Shown here piece after piece: positions 45,248-53,782 of a DNA stretch of 64,000 nt. The translations under genes and the position numbers were made by a program. The DNA is from Lachnospiraceae bacterium (GTDB taxonomy: Bacteria; Bacillota; Clostridia; Lachnospirales; Lachnospiraceae), in the NCBI GenBank assembly GCA_902363825.1, contig CABJBK010000008.1, positions 1 to 64,000 of the forward strand, in the 5' to 3' direction. Under the pieces are notes generated by a model, which was not told where the DNA came from, made no database searches, and worked only from the letters and a program-made list of their open reading frames with translations. Position 1 is the first letter of the stretch; each line of letters opens with the position of its first letter.

Positions 45248-46288
45248 TTGGAAAATTACGAACATCATATTACGAAAAGCATACGTTCTTTATATAAAAA
45301 GCGGCTTCCCGCACCATTAATCTATCTTGCGCTGCTTATCTTTATCTGGTTTTATTTTAATATTTCATCGGTTGTATTTCCTTTAAAAACAGGAACTTCC
45401 GATTCTTTTGAGCTGCTTTATGACAGGCATCATCATTACATTCAGACCACACTGTCCGAGTTGTATTTTACCGGCTACACCCAGTCTGAATTCGGGCACA
45501 ACAGCGGCTATTACTACTACACCCTGCGTGACGGCGAATGCCTGATCGTGCTCTTATCGCCTTCCACCTGTGAAGAAGGTCTTCCGGAGATCAAAGAGGC
45601 TACCGTGACCGCGCGCATCTTACGCGGCACTTCCTCTTATGAGCGTCTGTTAGACCATCTGTCCGATGACCTCAGCTGGACCGATGACGGCATCCGCGTA
45701 GAACTTTCCGATTACTATCTGAGTGAGCCGGATTTCAAACCGGTCACCAACAATATCCTTTTAATCTTTCTGGCACTCAGCGGGTTATACGCAGCCTTCA
45801 GCGCACTCAGTTTCCTGCTTTATCTGGCAGTTCCGTATCTTGCGCCTCCCTGCCGCAGCCTTGCCCCATTCGGCCGGCCAAAGGATCTGCTCGCGCTTGC
45901 CGAGGAGGAGCTTGCGACACTGCCGCAGCTCGCAACCGAGGATATGTTTATCACGGAGCACTTTTTTATCGAGACTTCAAACTATGGGATTGCCATTGTA
46001 CCGATCAAAGAGATCGTCTGGATCTACAAACATTCAACGCTGCACAAGGTTTTCTGGTACCACTTTAGTATATCCTATACGCTGCATATTACCGCAAACC
46101 ATCATGTATACATTCAGTGTCCGAAAAACATCAAGTCCGACATCGACGGTATCATCGACTATCTTGCGGAAGCAAATCACGATATCTTAGTCGGGTTTAA
46201 CGAAGAGAACCGCAGGAAAGTCCAGAAGATCCAGGGAAATCCCCTGCAGATGGAAAAATTTATCGCGCTCTTAAAAAAGAAATTCTAA
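45248..46288 (+). CDS. Membrane protein of unknown function (possibly DUF6709-like)
   Basis: A 346-residue protein with two membrane regions: one near the N-terminus (LIYLALLIFIWFYFNISSVV) and a pair around residues 174-205 (NILLIFLALSGLYAAFSALS and FLLYLAVPYLA). Between them is a soluble domain of about 110 residues, and after them a cytoplasmic domain of about 140 residues with a predicted PH-like strand pattern (IAIVPIKEIVWIYKH). I recall similar Lachnospiraceae proteins annotated as DUF6709 but am not sure. The start is TTG at 45248 with GGAGG ahead; no ATG fits. Function unknown. Confidence 0.78.
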   Translation: MENYEHHITKSIRSLYKKRLPAPLIYLALLIFIWFYFNISSVVFPLKTGTSDSFELLYDRHHHYIQTTLSELYFTGYTQSEFGHNSGYYYYTLRDGECLIVLLSPSTCEEGLPEIKEATVTARILRGTSSYERLLDHLSDDLSWTDDGIRVELSDYYLSEPDFKPVTNNILLIFLALSGLYAAFSALSFLLYLAVPYLAPPCRSLAPFGRPKDLLALAEEELATLPQLATEDMFITEHFFIETSNYGIAIVPIKEIVWIYKHSTLHKVFWYHFSISYTLHITANHHVYIQCPKNIKSDIDGIIDYLAEANHDILVGFNEENRRKVQKIQGNPLQMEKFIALLKKKF

Positions 46289-46296
46289 ACTAAACC

Positions 46297-46333
46297 AAAA
46301 CGGGATGCACCTTACTTCGTGCATCCCGTTTTC
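46297..46333. terminator. Perfect terminator between the membrane protein and DUF1002 genes
   Basis: CGGGATGCAC (46301-46310) pairs with GTGCATCCCG (46319-46328), with A and T runs on both sides, so it works in both directions. Confidence 0.88.
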
Positions 46334-46347
46334 TGCTTCCAGGCGTT

Positions 46348-47289
46348 CTATCCGAACAGATTCTGGAAGAAATCTGAAATTGCCTTCCAGAGGTTCGCAA
46401 AAAATGTTCCGATCTGCGATCCGCTGTCTGTCACCGATGTCAGACTGTCCAGCAGCTTCTGCGCTTTGTTGATCGTATCCGCGTCCAGATTCAGTTTGCT
46501 CAGTTTTAAGAGCAGATCCACGATCTGCGCCTTCTCTTCATCCGTCAGGGAAATGTCATATTCCTCACACGCGGCATCCACCGCATCCTGTATCCCCTCT
46601 TCATCATCCAGCCCATTTTCTACCATCTGCTGCTTTAAGTACGCGATCAGGCTCTCCAGATCCTCACCATCCACATTCGATATGCTGTCCTCCAGCCGTC
46701 CGGTCACGACCAGCTCGTTGAGCGCGCCATCGATGATGTCCTCCGGGATTTCCTGTCCGGTCATCTCGGAATAAGCTTTAAAGATTCCGACCAGTGCCGC
46801 CGTACCGGAAATGGAGGTCGGTCCCGCCACTACGATGTCCGCATCCGTGATCCCCGCAGTCGCGCAGGCGTTCTGATACATTCCCTCGGTACAAAACGAA
46901 ATATTCTTCGTCTGGATATCCAGTCCGCTTCCACTGTCCTTCTTTACGATCACCACCGAAGAGAGGGATCTCGATCCGATCTCGCTTGACGCGATATAGG
47001 AATCCAGATACGAATGTTCCTCACTGTTTGTAACATATACGACATCATACTGATCTAACTGTGACGCGTCCACGCCCATCAAAGAAAGCACGGTTGCCTT
47101 CTGATCTTCCGTCAGATCCGCTCCCAGAGACAGATAGGGTTTATCTGCCGCCGTGATCTGTGACGTGCTCTCTCCGGCATCCTGCTGCTCGATCGTTCCG
47201 GTCACGGTACCTGCTCCCACCGTAACCGAAGATGAAAGCATCGCTGCCGCGAGCAGTGCGCCGACCAGTGGTTTTACGATTTTTTTCAT
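46348..47289 (-). CDS. DUF1002 domain secreted protein
   Basis: A 313-residue secreted protein of the DUF1002 (YpuA-like) family. Signal peptide MKKIVKPLVGALLAAAMLSS, then SLGADLTEDQKATVLSLMGV, a VVYVTNSEEHSYLDSYI segment and the conserved GPTSISGTAALVGIFKAYS; the C-terminal third is helical and acidic. Function of the family is unknown, though it is widespread in endospore formers. The ATG at 47289 has AAGGAGG ahead; upstream reading to 47424 overlaps the promoter and the next gene. Lacks a lipobox or wall anchor, so it is probably released. Confidence 0.9.
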   Translation of the reverse strand: MKKIVKPLVGALLAAAMLSSSVTVGAGTVTGTIEQQDAGESTSQITAADKPYLSLGADLTEDQKATVLSLMGVDASQLDQYDVVYVTNSEEHSYLDSYIASSEIGSRSLSSVVIVKKDSGSGLDIQTKNISFCTEGMYQNACATAGITDADIVVAGPTSISGTAALVGIFKAYSEMTGQEIPEDIIDGALNELVVTGRLEDSISNVDGEDLESLIAYLKQQMVENGLDDEEGIQDAVDAACEEYDISLTDEEKAQIVDLLLKLSKLNLDADTINKAQKLLDSLTSVTDSGSQIGTFFANLWKAISDFFQNLFG

Positions 47290-47328
47290 ATTGTTCCTCC
47301 TTGGATACTGCCCCATTCTCCGTAAGAT

Positions 47329-47357
47329 ATTGTGCCACAAACCTTTTTCTTTGTCAA
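47329..47357 (-). promoter_or_regulatory. Promoter of the DUF1002 gene
   Basis: Minus-strand TTGACA (47352-47357), 17-base spacer, CACAAT (47329-47334). The -35 sits six bases past the stop codon of the upstream hydrolase. Confidence 0.62.
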
Positions 47358-47362
47358 AATTT

Positions 47363-48298
47363 CTAAAGCCGCGCCTCCAGCCAGTCCGCGATATCGCGGT
47401 AAACGGTCTCTTTGTCCGTCTCATTTAATATCTCATGCCGGTCGTTCTCATAAAGTTTGCAGCTGGTATCCAAAATACCCGCTTCCTGATATTTTTTGTA
47501 TACATACTGCACGCCCTCTCCCAGATTTCCGACCGGATCATCCTTGCCGGAAACCAGAAACAGAGGAAGCGTTTTCGGGATCTTTGCGATATTCTCCGGC
47601 CGGTTGTCAAAATAGACTGCCTCAAACAGCCCGAGATACGCGTTATTGGAAAACGTAAACGTACATCTCGGATCCGAATAGTATGCCTTTACGATCTTTT
47701 CATCCTTCGTAAGCCAGCTGTTCCCCGCGTCTGCACCGGTCAGATCATAGCGGTGATACGGCTTTCCAAACGTCAGTTTACGCACAAGGTCACTGTGATA
47801 ATCCCATCCGTGTATTTTTGCCGATGCCGTCACCGCGCGGATCGCGATCTTCACCTGGCTGTCCGGAATATAACCGGTTCCCATGATGACCGCCCCGGCA
47901 AGCCCCGTTCCATAAATCGACAGGTATTTGCGCAGCATATAAGACCCCATGCTGTGCCCGAGCATAAAATAGGGAAGCCCCGGATGCTCCTTCGCGGTCA
48001 GCGACCGCAGTGTGTTCATATCCGCAATGACCGTATCACTCGGCTGGTCGGCAAAATATCCCCAGTCTTTTTCTGTCTCCACCGACGCTCCGTGTCCCAG
48101 ATGGTCATGTCCCACCACAAGGAAGCCAAGAGACGCCAGATACGAGGCAAAGGCGTCATACCGGTCAATATACTCGATCATGCCGTGCGTGATCTGCAGA
48201 ACTGCCCGGTACTCTGCGGTATCCGGCAGCCAGCGCACTGCATGGATCTGTGTCTTTCCATTTTTCGATAAAAACGTAAATTCTTCTTTGGTTGGCAT
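47363..48298 (-). CDS. Alpha/beta hydrolase, monoacylglycerol lipase/lysophospholipase type
   Basis: A 311-residue serine hydrolase of the Hydrolase_4 group: oxyanion region ITHGMIEYIDRY (about residues 33-44), GHDHLGHG, nucleophile elbow GHSMGSYM (Ser about 116), late Asp in VSGKDDPVGN and His in NDRHEILNE. There is no signal peptide, so it is cytoplasmic. The substrate may be a monoglyceride or lysophospholipid, inferred only from family. Own promoter upstream. Confidence 0.9.
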   Translation of the reverse strand: MPTKEEFTFLSKNGKTQIHAVRWLPDTAEYRAVLQITHGMIEYIDRYDAFASYLASLGFLVVGHDHLGHGASVETEKDWGYFADQPSDTVIADMNTLRSLTAKEHPGLPYFMLGHSMGSYMLRKYLSIYGTGLAGAVIMGTGYIPDSQVKIAIRAVTASAKIHGWDYHSDLVRKLTFGKPYHRYDLTGADAGNSWLTKDEKIVKAYYSDPRCTFTFSNNAYLGLFEAVYFDNRPENIAKIPKTLPLFLVSGKDDPVGNLGEGVQYVYKKYQEAGILDTSCKLYENDRHEILNETDKETVYRDIADWLEARL

Positions 48299-48339
48299 TT
48301 CATGATCCCCCTGTTATCCATTCGTATGATTGTTTTTTT

Positions 48340-48368
48340 ATTTTACAATCTTTTTTCTGCGGCGGCAA
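48340..48368 (-). promoter_or_regulatory. Promoter of the alpha/beta hydrolase
   Basis: Minus-strand TTGCCG (48363-48368), 17-base spacer, TAAAAT (48340-48345), in the gap after recJ. Confidence 0.55.
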
Positions 48369-48406
48369 TCCCGCATCGGCAGATTTTATAGTAATTTCAT
48401 AATCGT

Positions 48407-50170
48407 TTAACGGTATTTCTGCACCACGATCTGAATGCTGCGCTCCCCGTTATATTCGTTGATCTTCGGATAGTAGACAAAGGACATCGCAACCTTGCTG
48501 CCTCTGCCCGCCTTTAAGCGCTCTGTTTCCTGTTCGCCGTACTTTTCAAGCACATACGAAAAAAAGTCCTCCGGATCGCCAAAATGAACCGCCTGCATCC
48601 ATCTGCCGTCCTCCATGACAAGCGACAGGCGCAGGACATTCGCGTTTTTTCCGACCACGCGCGCACTGTGTACCAGAATATTTCTGGCGGCGAAAACCGG
48701 CTTTGTGTTTTCCTTTCCGAACGGTTCCAACAGATTGAGCTGCCCAATCAGGCGTTCCGTGATATAACATAGCGGCATGGCAATGTCGATGTTTACAACC
48801 GGAGCAAAATCCGCCTCGGTGAGTGTACAGTTTGCATTCATGCGCCTCACAAATTCCGGGATATTTTCCTTTGGCAGTGACAGTCCTGCCGCCATCGGAT
48901 GCCCGCCGAATTTTGTGAACAGATCCTTGCACTTTGTCATTTCCTCATACATGGAATACGCTTCGATCGAACGCCCGGAGCCTTTGACGCCATCCTCCGC
49001 ATCGGTAAGGACGAACACCGGATGATTGTAACGCTCGCGGATCCTGCCCGCAATGATCCCCGCAAGACTCTCGTGGCAGTCCGGCAGATAAATGATCATG
49101 ACCTTCTGCCGGTCGATCCCATCCGCCCCGATCTTTTCACATGCGGCTTCCACGCCCTGGTGCGTCATATCCTTGCGGCTCTCATTCAGTGCGATCAGAT
49201 CCGACGCGTACGCAGACGCTGTCTTTTCATCCTCCGCAAGCAGTAATTCCAGGGAGCGCTTCGCCGTGTCGAGACGTCCGCTCGCATTGATGCAGGGTCC
49301 GAGCACAAAACCGATATGGTAGGATTTTACTTCTTCGGGTCTTAAATTGTTCTGTAAGATCAGCGCCCGCATCCCCGGACTTTTCGTGTGATGCAGCTTT
49401 TCCAGACCGAGACGCACGATCAGACGGTTTTCTCCGGTCAGATCTACCACATCCCCGACGGTCGCAAACGCCGCGTTTTCCAGAAATTCATCCGCCTCTT
49501 CCACCGGTATTCCACAGGTCTCATATAACACCTGGATAAATTTCCACGCGATCGCCGCGCCACAGAGCATTTTGTACGGGTACGCACAGTCCGGCTGATG
49601 CGGATTGACGATCGCGTCCGCTTCGCTCTTTAAGTAATGGCGTTCCCCGTCCGTCTCCTCAAACGGGATGTCATGGTGATCGGTCACAACAACGGTCATG
49701 CCCTCCTTTTTCGCGTAGGCGATGGCATCGAGCGCCGCGATGCCGTTGTCACAGGTTAAGATCGTATCGACCCCGTCCTCCTTCGCCCGGAGGATCAGGT
49801 GCTCATTGATCCCATATCCGTCCTTCATGCGATCCGGTATTTTTACACTGGCACACGCGCCCACACGCCGCAGTCCTTTTAGCAATATGTACGTTGCACT
49901 GACACCGTCAATATCATAGTCCCCGATGATGCGGATCTGCTTTCCCTGTTTGATCTTATCGGTGATAATGGATACTGCTTTTTCCATGTCACGCATCTTT
50001 CGCGGATCATGCAGTCCCTCCGTTCCTCCGTACAGATAGGATCTGATCTCGTCCATCTCGGTCACATCCCGGTTCCGGATCAGCCGCGCGATCACCGGAT
50101 CGATCGAAAATGTCTCTCCGATCTTCGCGAAATCAGCTCCTTTCCGGATCTCTATCCAGCGCTCATTCAT
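48407..50170 (-). CDS. recJ: Single-stranded-DNA-specific exonuclease RecJ
   Basis: 5'-3' exonuclease of recombination and mismatch repair, 587 residues. DHH phosphoesterase motifs: RIIGDYDIDGVSAT (about residues 69-82), VVVTDHHDIPFE (the DHH triad, about 155-166), followed by the DHHA1 region with FGGHPMAAGLSL and an OB-like C-terminal domain. The ATG at 50170 overlaps the truA stop by eight bases (translational coupling); a longer frame to 50278 lies within truA and is rejected. No terminator is evident after it. Confidence 0.94.
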   Translation of the reverse strand: MNERWIEIRKGADFAKIGETFSIDPVIARLIRNRDVTEMDEIRSYLYGGTEGLHDPRKMRDMEKAVSIITDKIKQGKQIRIIGDYDIDGVSATYILLKGLRRVGACASVKIPDRMKDGYGINEHLILRAKEDGVDTILTCDNGIAALDAIAYAKKEGMTVVVTDHHDIPFEETDGERHYLKSEADAIVNPHQPDCAYPYKMLCGAAIAWKFIQVLYETCGIPVEEADEFLENAAFATVGDVVDLTGENRLIVRLGLEKLHHTKSPGMRALILQNNLRPEEVKSYHIGFVLGPCINASGRLDTAKRSLELLLAEDEKTASAYASDLIALNESRKDMTHQGVEAACEKIGADGIDRQKVMIIYLPDCHESLAGIIAGRIRERYNHPVFVLTDAEDGVKGSGRSIEAYSMYEEMTKCKDLFTKFGGHPMAAGLSLPKENIPEFVRRMNANCTLTEADFAPVVNIDIAMPLCYITERLIGQLNLLEPFGKENTKPVFAARNILVHSARVVGKNANVLRLSLVMEDGRWMQAVHFGDPEDFFSYVLEKYGEQETERLKAGRGSKVAMSFVYYPKINEYNGERSIQIVVQKYR

Positions 50171-50903
50171 AATCCACCCCGACCAGTGCCAGTCCACGCG
50201 GGGAGATCGTATACCCTGCCTGCTCTCTGTCTCTGCTTTCGAGTGCCTCGCCCACGGATTCCACGCTCCGTTTTCCAAGCCCCACTTCTACCAGTGTTCC
50301 GACGATGATCCGTACCATGTTCTGCAGAAAGCCATTTCCGGTGATCGTAATCTCCACCTGTTCTTCCTTCTTCCCGATCGTGATCGCCATGACATTGCGC
50401 ACCGTGGATTTTTTTATCTTCCGGTTTCCGCAGAACGCGAGAAAGTCATGTGTCCCAATGAGTAACTTCGATGCCTCCCGCATCTTCGCAAGATCCAGTT
50501 CCTCCGGGATCACTTCCACCCATTTGCGCAAAAACACGTCCGCCTTTGGCGCATTCCAGATCGTATAGCGGTAGGTCTTTTTTACCGCATGGTAACGGCT
50601 GTGGAAACGGAGCGGTACCTCCTCGATCGCTAGCACCCGGATATCCTCCGGCAGATATTCGTTTAAATAGGTAAAGATCTCCTCTTTATCAAAATGTTCT
50701 TCCAGTTTAAAATCCGCCGTCTGTGCCAGCGCATGCACCCCCGCGTCCGTCCTTCCGGATCCATGTATTTCCACGGGATGTCCTGCCATGCGCTCCAAAA
50801 CAGCCTCCAGCTTCCCCTGTATCGTCATATCCGTATTTTTCTGCGTCTGCCAGCCTTTATAGCGGCTTCCGTCATATTGCAGAATGATCTTGTAATTTTT
50901 CAT
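50163..50903 (-). CDS. truA: tRNA pseudouridine(38-40) synthase TruA
   Basis: Modifies uridines 38-40 of the tRNA anticodon arm. 246 residues. Seen: N-terminal LQYDGSRYKGWQ, the catalytic Asp in GSGRTDAGVHALAQ (about residues 52-65), FHSRYHAVKKTYRY, and the C-terminal GNGFLQNMVRIIVGTLVEVG. Extended -10 TGCTATAAT lies upstream near 50965. It is coupled to recJ by an overlapping start. Confidence 0.95.
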   Translation of the reverse strand: MKNYKIILQYDGSRYKGWQTQKNTDMTIQGKLEAVLERMAGHPVEIHGSGRTDAGVHALAQTADFKLEEHFDKEEIFTYLNEYLPEDIRVLAIEEVPLRFHSRYHAVKKTYRYTIWNAPKADVFLRKWVEVIPEELDLAKMREASKLLIGTHDFLAFCGNRKIKKSTVRNVMAITIGKKEEQVEITITGNGFLQNMVRIIVGTLVEVGLGKRSVESVGEALESRDREQAGYTISPRGLALVGVDYE

Positions 50904-50999
50904 TTCTATTTCCTCTTGTCTTCGTTCTTTCCTGTCCTGCTATGATCTCCAATGAAATTGATTATAGCACCAAAACGCATTTTCCGCCACCGGCAGCGG

Positions 51000-51025
51000 A
51001 AAAACGTGTGCCGGCCCCGCACACG
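51000..51025 (-). terminator. Terminator after the SleC-like gene
   Basis: Minus strand CGTGTGC (51019-51025) pairs with GCACACG (51005-51011), followed by TTTTTCC. A second hairpin (TTTTCCGC/GCGGAAAA) lies next to it at about 50980-51004. Confidence 0.72.
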
Positions 51026-51041
51026 CCGTTCCACCTGTCTG

Positions 51042-52310
51042 CTATACCAGTTCCGCGATCCTCGAAACCCCGACATAGATCTCCGAGATTCGAAACCAGG
51101 TCGGGAAATCCACCACTCCGGTCACCGGAAGTCCGAATACCGACTGAAAGACCTCCACTGCGCGCGCAGTTCCGGGTCCATAGACACCGTCCACCGCAAC
51201 GGTCGGAATCGCCGGATAATTCTGCGAGATCCGGTTCAACTGTTCCTGGATCGTGCGCACCTTGGTGCCGGTCGATCCGATCTCCAGATTATAACCCGGC
51301 CAGGAAGACGGAATTCCTGAAATCTCCTCTGCCACATTGATATACATATTATTTCCATAATAATAGCGCAGGATCTCGATCGCAGAATAGTTCTGGTCGC
51401 CAAGATATTTGCTGCCCCACTGCGTCATCCATCCGCTGCAGGTCACACGCTCTCCGTCGCAGTACTGTGTCAGGATCGGCTGTCTGACATTCGGTCTGGA
51501 CAGATAATTTTCAAACATCTCATCCACCACGCGCGATATATTGGAATAAATATTTCTGCCATATACAAATTTGTGGTCATAGGCAGTCGAAGATGTGATC
51601 GTATAGTTATAGCCTTTGTTGCGGTACCACTCCGTATACACGCGGTTTAGCGTAAACGACATGATCGCAAGGATGTTGGCCCGAAGCGTCGCATCCGGCC
51701 AGGTCGCATAGATCTCACTCGACGCTACATTTTTAATGTAATCCCGGTATCTGACGTAATAGTCCCTTGCCGTTGAATCCTCCGGCGCTCCGTCATGCAC
51801 GATGATGTATTCCGGGATCACCACCCGGCTTAACACGATCTCTCCGCTCTCGGTCACCGGCTTGATCTCCGCTTCCGCGATCTTTGCCGGATAATCCCCG
51901 TAAAGTGTATTTGCCGGGATCACGATATTGTCGATCGGATCGCCGCTTGCCTGCTCCGGCTCCAACTGTACCTCCTGCAGCGCCGTTTCCTCCGGCAGCA
52001 CCGCGACACCGGAAATATCGATCGGCCGGAATCCATCCGCCTCCACCTGCACCGTATACTGGGAATAGGGCTGGCTTTCTGACGGCTCCATGGAATATTC
52101 TAACGGCGGCGCATTGACCGTAAGGACTTCTGTCTGCCCCGAAATATCTGTCTGCATCTCCTCTACGACCGCTCCCGGCTCTCCGGTATAGGAGATCCTG
52201 ACTCTTGCTCCCGGTATCGGACGAAATCCGGTTCTTGTCGTTACTGCGATCTGCAGTCTTCCCTTATCGACCGCATTGTTCTGCAAATAGCGTAAATTAG
52301 TTTCTGGCAT
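51042..52310 (-). CDS. sleC: Spore cortex-lytic enzyme, SleC-like
   Basis: A 422-residue protein. The N-terminal half holds carboxypeptidase-regulatory-like beta modules (LQIAVTTRTGFRPIPGARVR and VQVEADGFRPIDISGVAVL). It is followed by a SpoIID-like segment (YIKNVASSEIYATWPDATLR, then NILAIMSFTLNRVYTEWYR) and ends with a peptidoglycan-binding domain (GSTGTKVRTIQEQLN, VDGVYGPGTARAVEVFQ). This order resembles clostridial SleC, which hydrolyses spore cortex after proteolytic activation. No signal peptide, as in SleC precursors packaged in the spore. The assignment implies a sporulating host; generic wall hydrolase is the alternative. Own terminator. Confidence 0.8.
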   Translation of the reverse strand: MPETNLRYLQNNAVDKGRLQIAVTTRTGFRPIPGARVRISYTGEPGAVVEEMQTDISGQTEVLTVNAPPLEYSMEPSESQPYSQYTVQVEADGFRPIDISGVAVLPEETALQEVQLEPEQASGDPIDNIVIPANTLYGDYPAKIAEAEIKPVTESGEIVLSRVVIPEYIIVHDGAPEDSTARDYYVRYRDYIKNVASSEIYATWPDATLRANILAIMSFTLNRVYTEWYRNKGYNYTITSSTAYDHKFVYGRNIYSNISRVVDEMFENYLSRPNVRQPILTQYCDGERVTCSGWMTQWGSKYLGDQNYSAIEILRYYYGNNMYINVAEEISGIPSSWPGYNLEIGSTGTKVRTIQEQLNRISQNYPAIPTVAVDGVYGPGTARAVEVFQSVFGLPVTGVVDFPTWFRISEIYVGVSRIAELV

Positions 52311-52352
52311 AAGAACCTCTTATTTCTCATTCCATATATGATATGTAAAAAG

Positions 52353-52405
52353 CAAAAAAGATGTGCTATGCCGCCGCTTATCGTGCAGACATAACACATC
52401 TTTTT
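52353..52405 (-). terminator. Strong terminator after ilvE
   Basis: Minus strand AAAAAGATGTGTTATG pairs with CATAGCACATCTTTTTT (one wobble and a mismatch), ending in six T. Stem arms are 52354-52370 and 52390-52405. Confidence 0.82.
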
Positions 52406-52430
52406 GTTTCTTTGGAGTTTTTGGTCGATT

Positions 52431-53495
52431 TTATTCTACGATCTGTGTCCAGCCATATTTATCTTCCAGCTTGCCCCACTGGATGCCGGTTAAGGTATCA
52501 TACAGTTTCTGTGTCAGCTCACCGATCTCAAAGTTGTTGATCGTGACAACATCATCTTTGTAACGAAGCTCGCCTACCGGGGAGATAACGGCTGCTGTAC
52601 CGGTACCGAATACTTCTTCCAGTGTACCGTCATGTCCTGCTTTCATCAGGTCATCTACTGCAAGATGTGTTTCGTTTACCTTGTATCCCCAGTCTCTTAA
52701 AATATGGATCATGGAATCTCTGGTTACACCCGGAAGAACGGTTCCTTCGATCGGAGCGGTGTAGATCTCTCCACCGATCTTGAACATGATGTTCATGGTT
52801 CCTACTTCCTCTACATATTTACGATGCTCACCGTCAAGCCAGAGTACCTGAGCATATCCCATCTTTTCTGCCTTTACCTGTCCTAAAATGGAGCCTGCGT
52901 AGTTACCACCGCATTTGGTAAATCCAGTACCACCTTTTACGGCACGAACCAGTTCGTCCTCTACTAAGATCTTAACCGGATTTAAGCCTGCTGCGTAATA
53001 AGCGCCTACCGGGCAGCAGATGATCATAAATTTGTAAGAAGATGCCATATGTACTCCGAGTGCTGCTTCTGTAGCAAACATAAACGGTCTGATATATAAG
53101 GAAGTATTCGGCTTGGACGGAACCCAGTCAGCTTCCTGTTTTACCAGCGCGCGTACTGCTTCTACGAACATATCTTCCGGGAATGCCGGCATACAGAGTC
53201 TTGCGTTGGAATTAATCATTCTTCTCGCATTCATTTCCGGACGGAACAGCTGGATCTTGCCGTCCTCTCTGCGGTATGCCTTTAATCCTTCAAATGTCTC
53301 CTGTGCGTAATGAAGTGTTACACAGGCAGGATCTAATTCAACCGGTCCCTGCGGTACGATTCTCGCGTCGTGCCATCCTTCATCCTTTGTCCAGTCCATG
53401 ACAAACATGTAATCTGTCATATACTTACCAAAGCCAAGGTTATTCTGATCTGGTTTCTCCTTTAATACTTCTCTTTTTTCAAATCTGATATCCAT
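52431..53495 (-). CDS. ilvE: Branched-chain amino acid aminotransferase
   Basis: Fold-type IV PLP enzyme, last step of valine, leucine and isoleucine synthesis, 354 residues. Seen: TLHYAQETFEGLKAYRRED (about residues 61-79), YIRPFMFATEAALGV, the PLP lysine region VRAVKGGTGFTKCGGNYAGS (about 184-203), LPGVTRDSMI and the late EVFGTGTAAVISPVGEL. It belongs to the group II BCATs. Strong GGAGG before the ATG. No T-box leader is present; the leader only has a small hairpin. Confidence 0.95.
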   Translation of the reverse strand: MDIRFEKREVLKEKPDQNNLGFGKYMTDYMFVMDWTKDEGWHDARIVPQGPVELDPACVTLHYAQETFEGLKAYRREDGKIQLFRPEMNARRMINSNARLCMPAFPEDMFVEAVRALVKQEADWVPSKPNTSLYIRPFMFATEAALGVHMASSYKFMIICCPVGAYYAAGLNPVKILVEDELVRAVKGGTGFTKCGGNYAGSILGQVKAEKMGYAQVLWLDGEHRKYVEEVGTMNIMFKIGGEIYTAPIEGTVLPGVTRDSMIHILRDWGYKVNETHLAVDDLMKAGHDGTLEEVFGTGTAAVISPVGELRYKDDVVTINNFEIGELTQKLYDTLTGIQWGKLEDKYGWTQIVE

Positions 53496-53559
53496 AATCT
53501 ATCGACCTCCAAAATTTTTTTGCCGATTTGTTTTTTGCATCAGCAAATCCTTGCCATTC

Positions 53560-53588
53560 ATTATTATACTTTTTTTCTTCTCTGTCAA
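53560..53588 (-). promoter_or_regulatory. Promoter of ilvE
   Basis: Minus-strand TTGACA (53583-53588), 17-base spacer, AATAAT (53560-53565). A TATAAT box lies 14 bases from the same -35 and may be used instead. The stretch 53589-53710 shows no recognisable feature. Confidence 0.5.
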
Positions 53589-53710
53589 GATTATTCCCAG
53601 GGCTTATGCGGTACATGCTTTAAAGTTATGGTTTTGTCTGTTTCCATAAGGAAAATTCATGTTTCATCCTTGCCGTTCCAGAGACGTGATGCTTTCCTCA
53701 TCGCTAGTAC

Positions 53711-53743
53711 ACAAAACAGAGGCAGGATAACTCCTGCCTCTGT
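53711..53743 (-). terminator. Perfect terminator after pyk
   Basis: Minus strand ACAGAGGCAGGA (53732-53743) pairs completely with TCCTGCCTCTGT (53716-53727) around a four-base loop, followed by TTTTG. Confidence 0.88.
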
Positions 53744-53782
53744 AAAATATATCGTCTCTATACCAACGATCGTCGATCGACC

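Noticed and set aside
47435..48271. 278-codon plus-strand frame antisense to the alpha/beta hydrolase
   Set aside because: Antisense shadow; the minus-strand gene has an intact catalytic triad.
53496..53560. T-box leader ahead of ilvE
   Set aside because: The leader is only about 60 bases and lacks the T-box AGGGTGGNACCGCG core; only a TTTGC/GCAAA hairpin is present.
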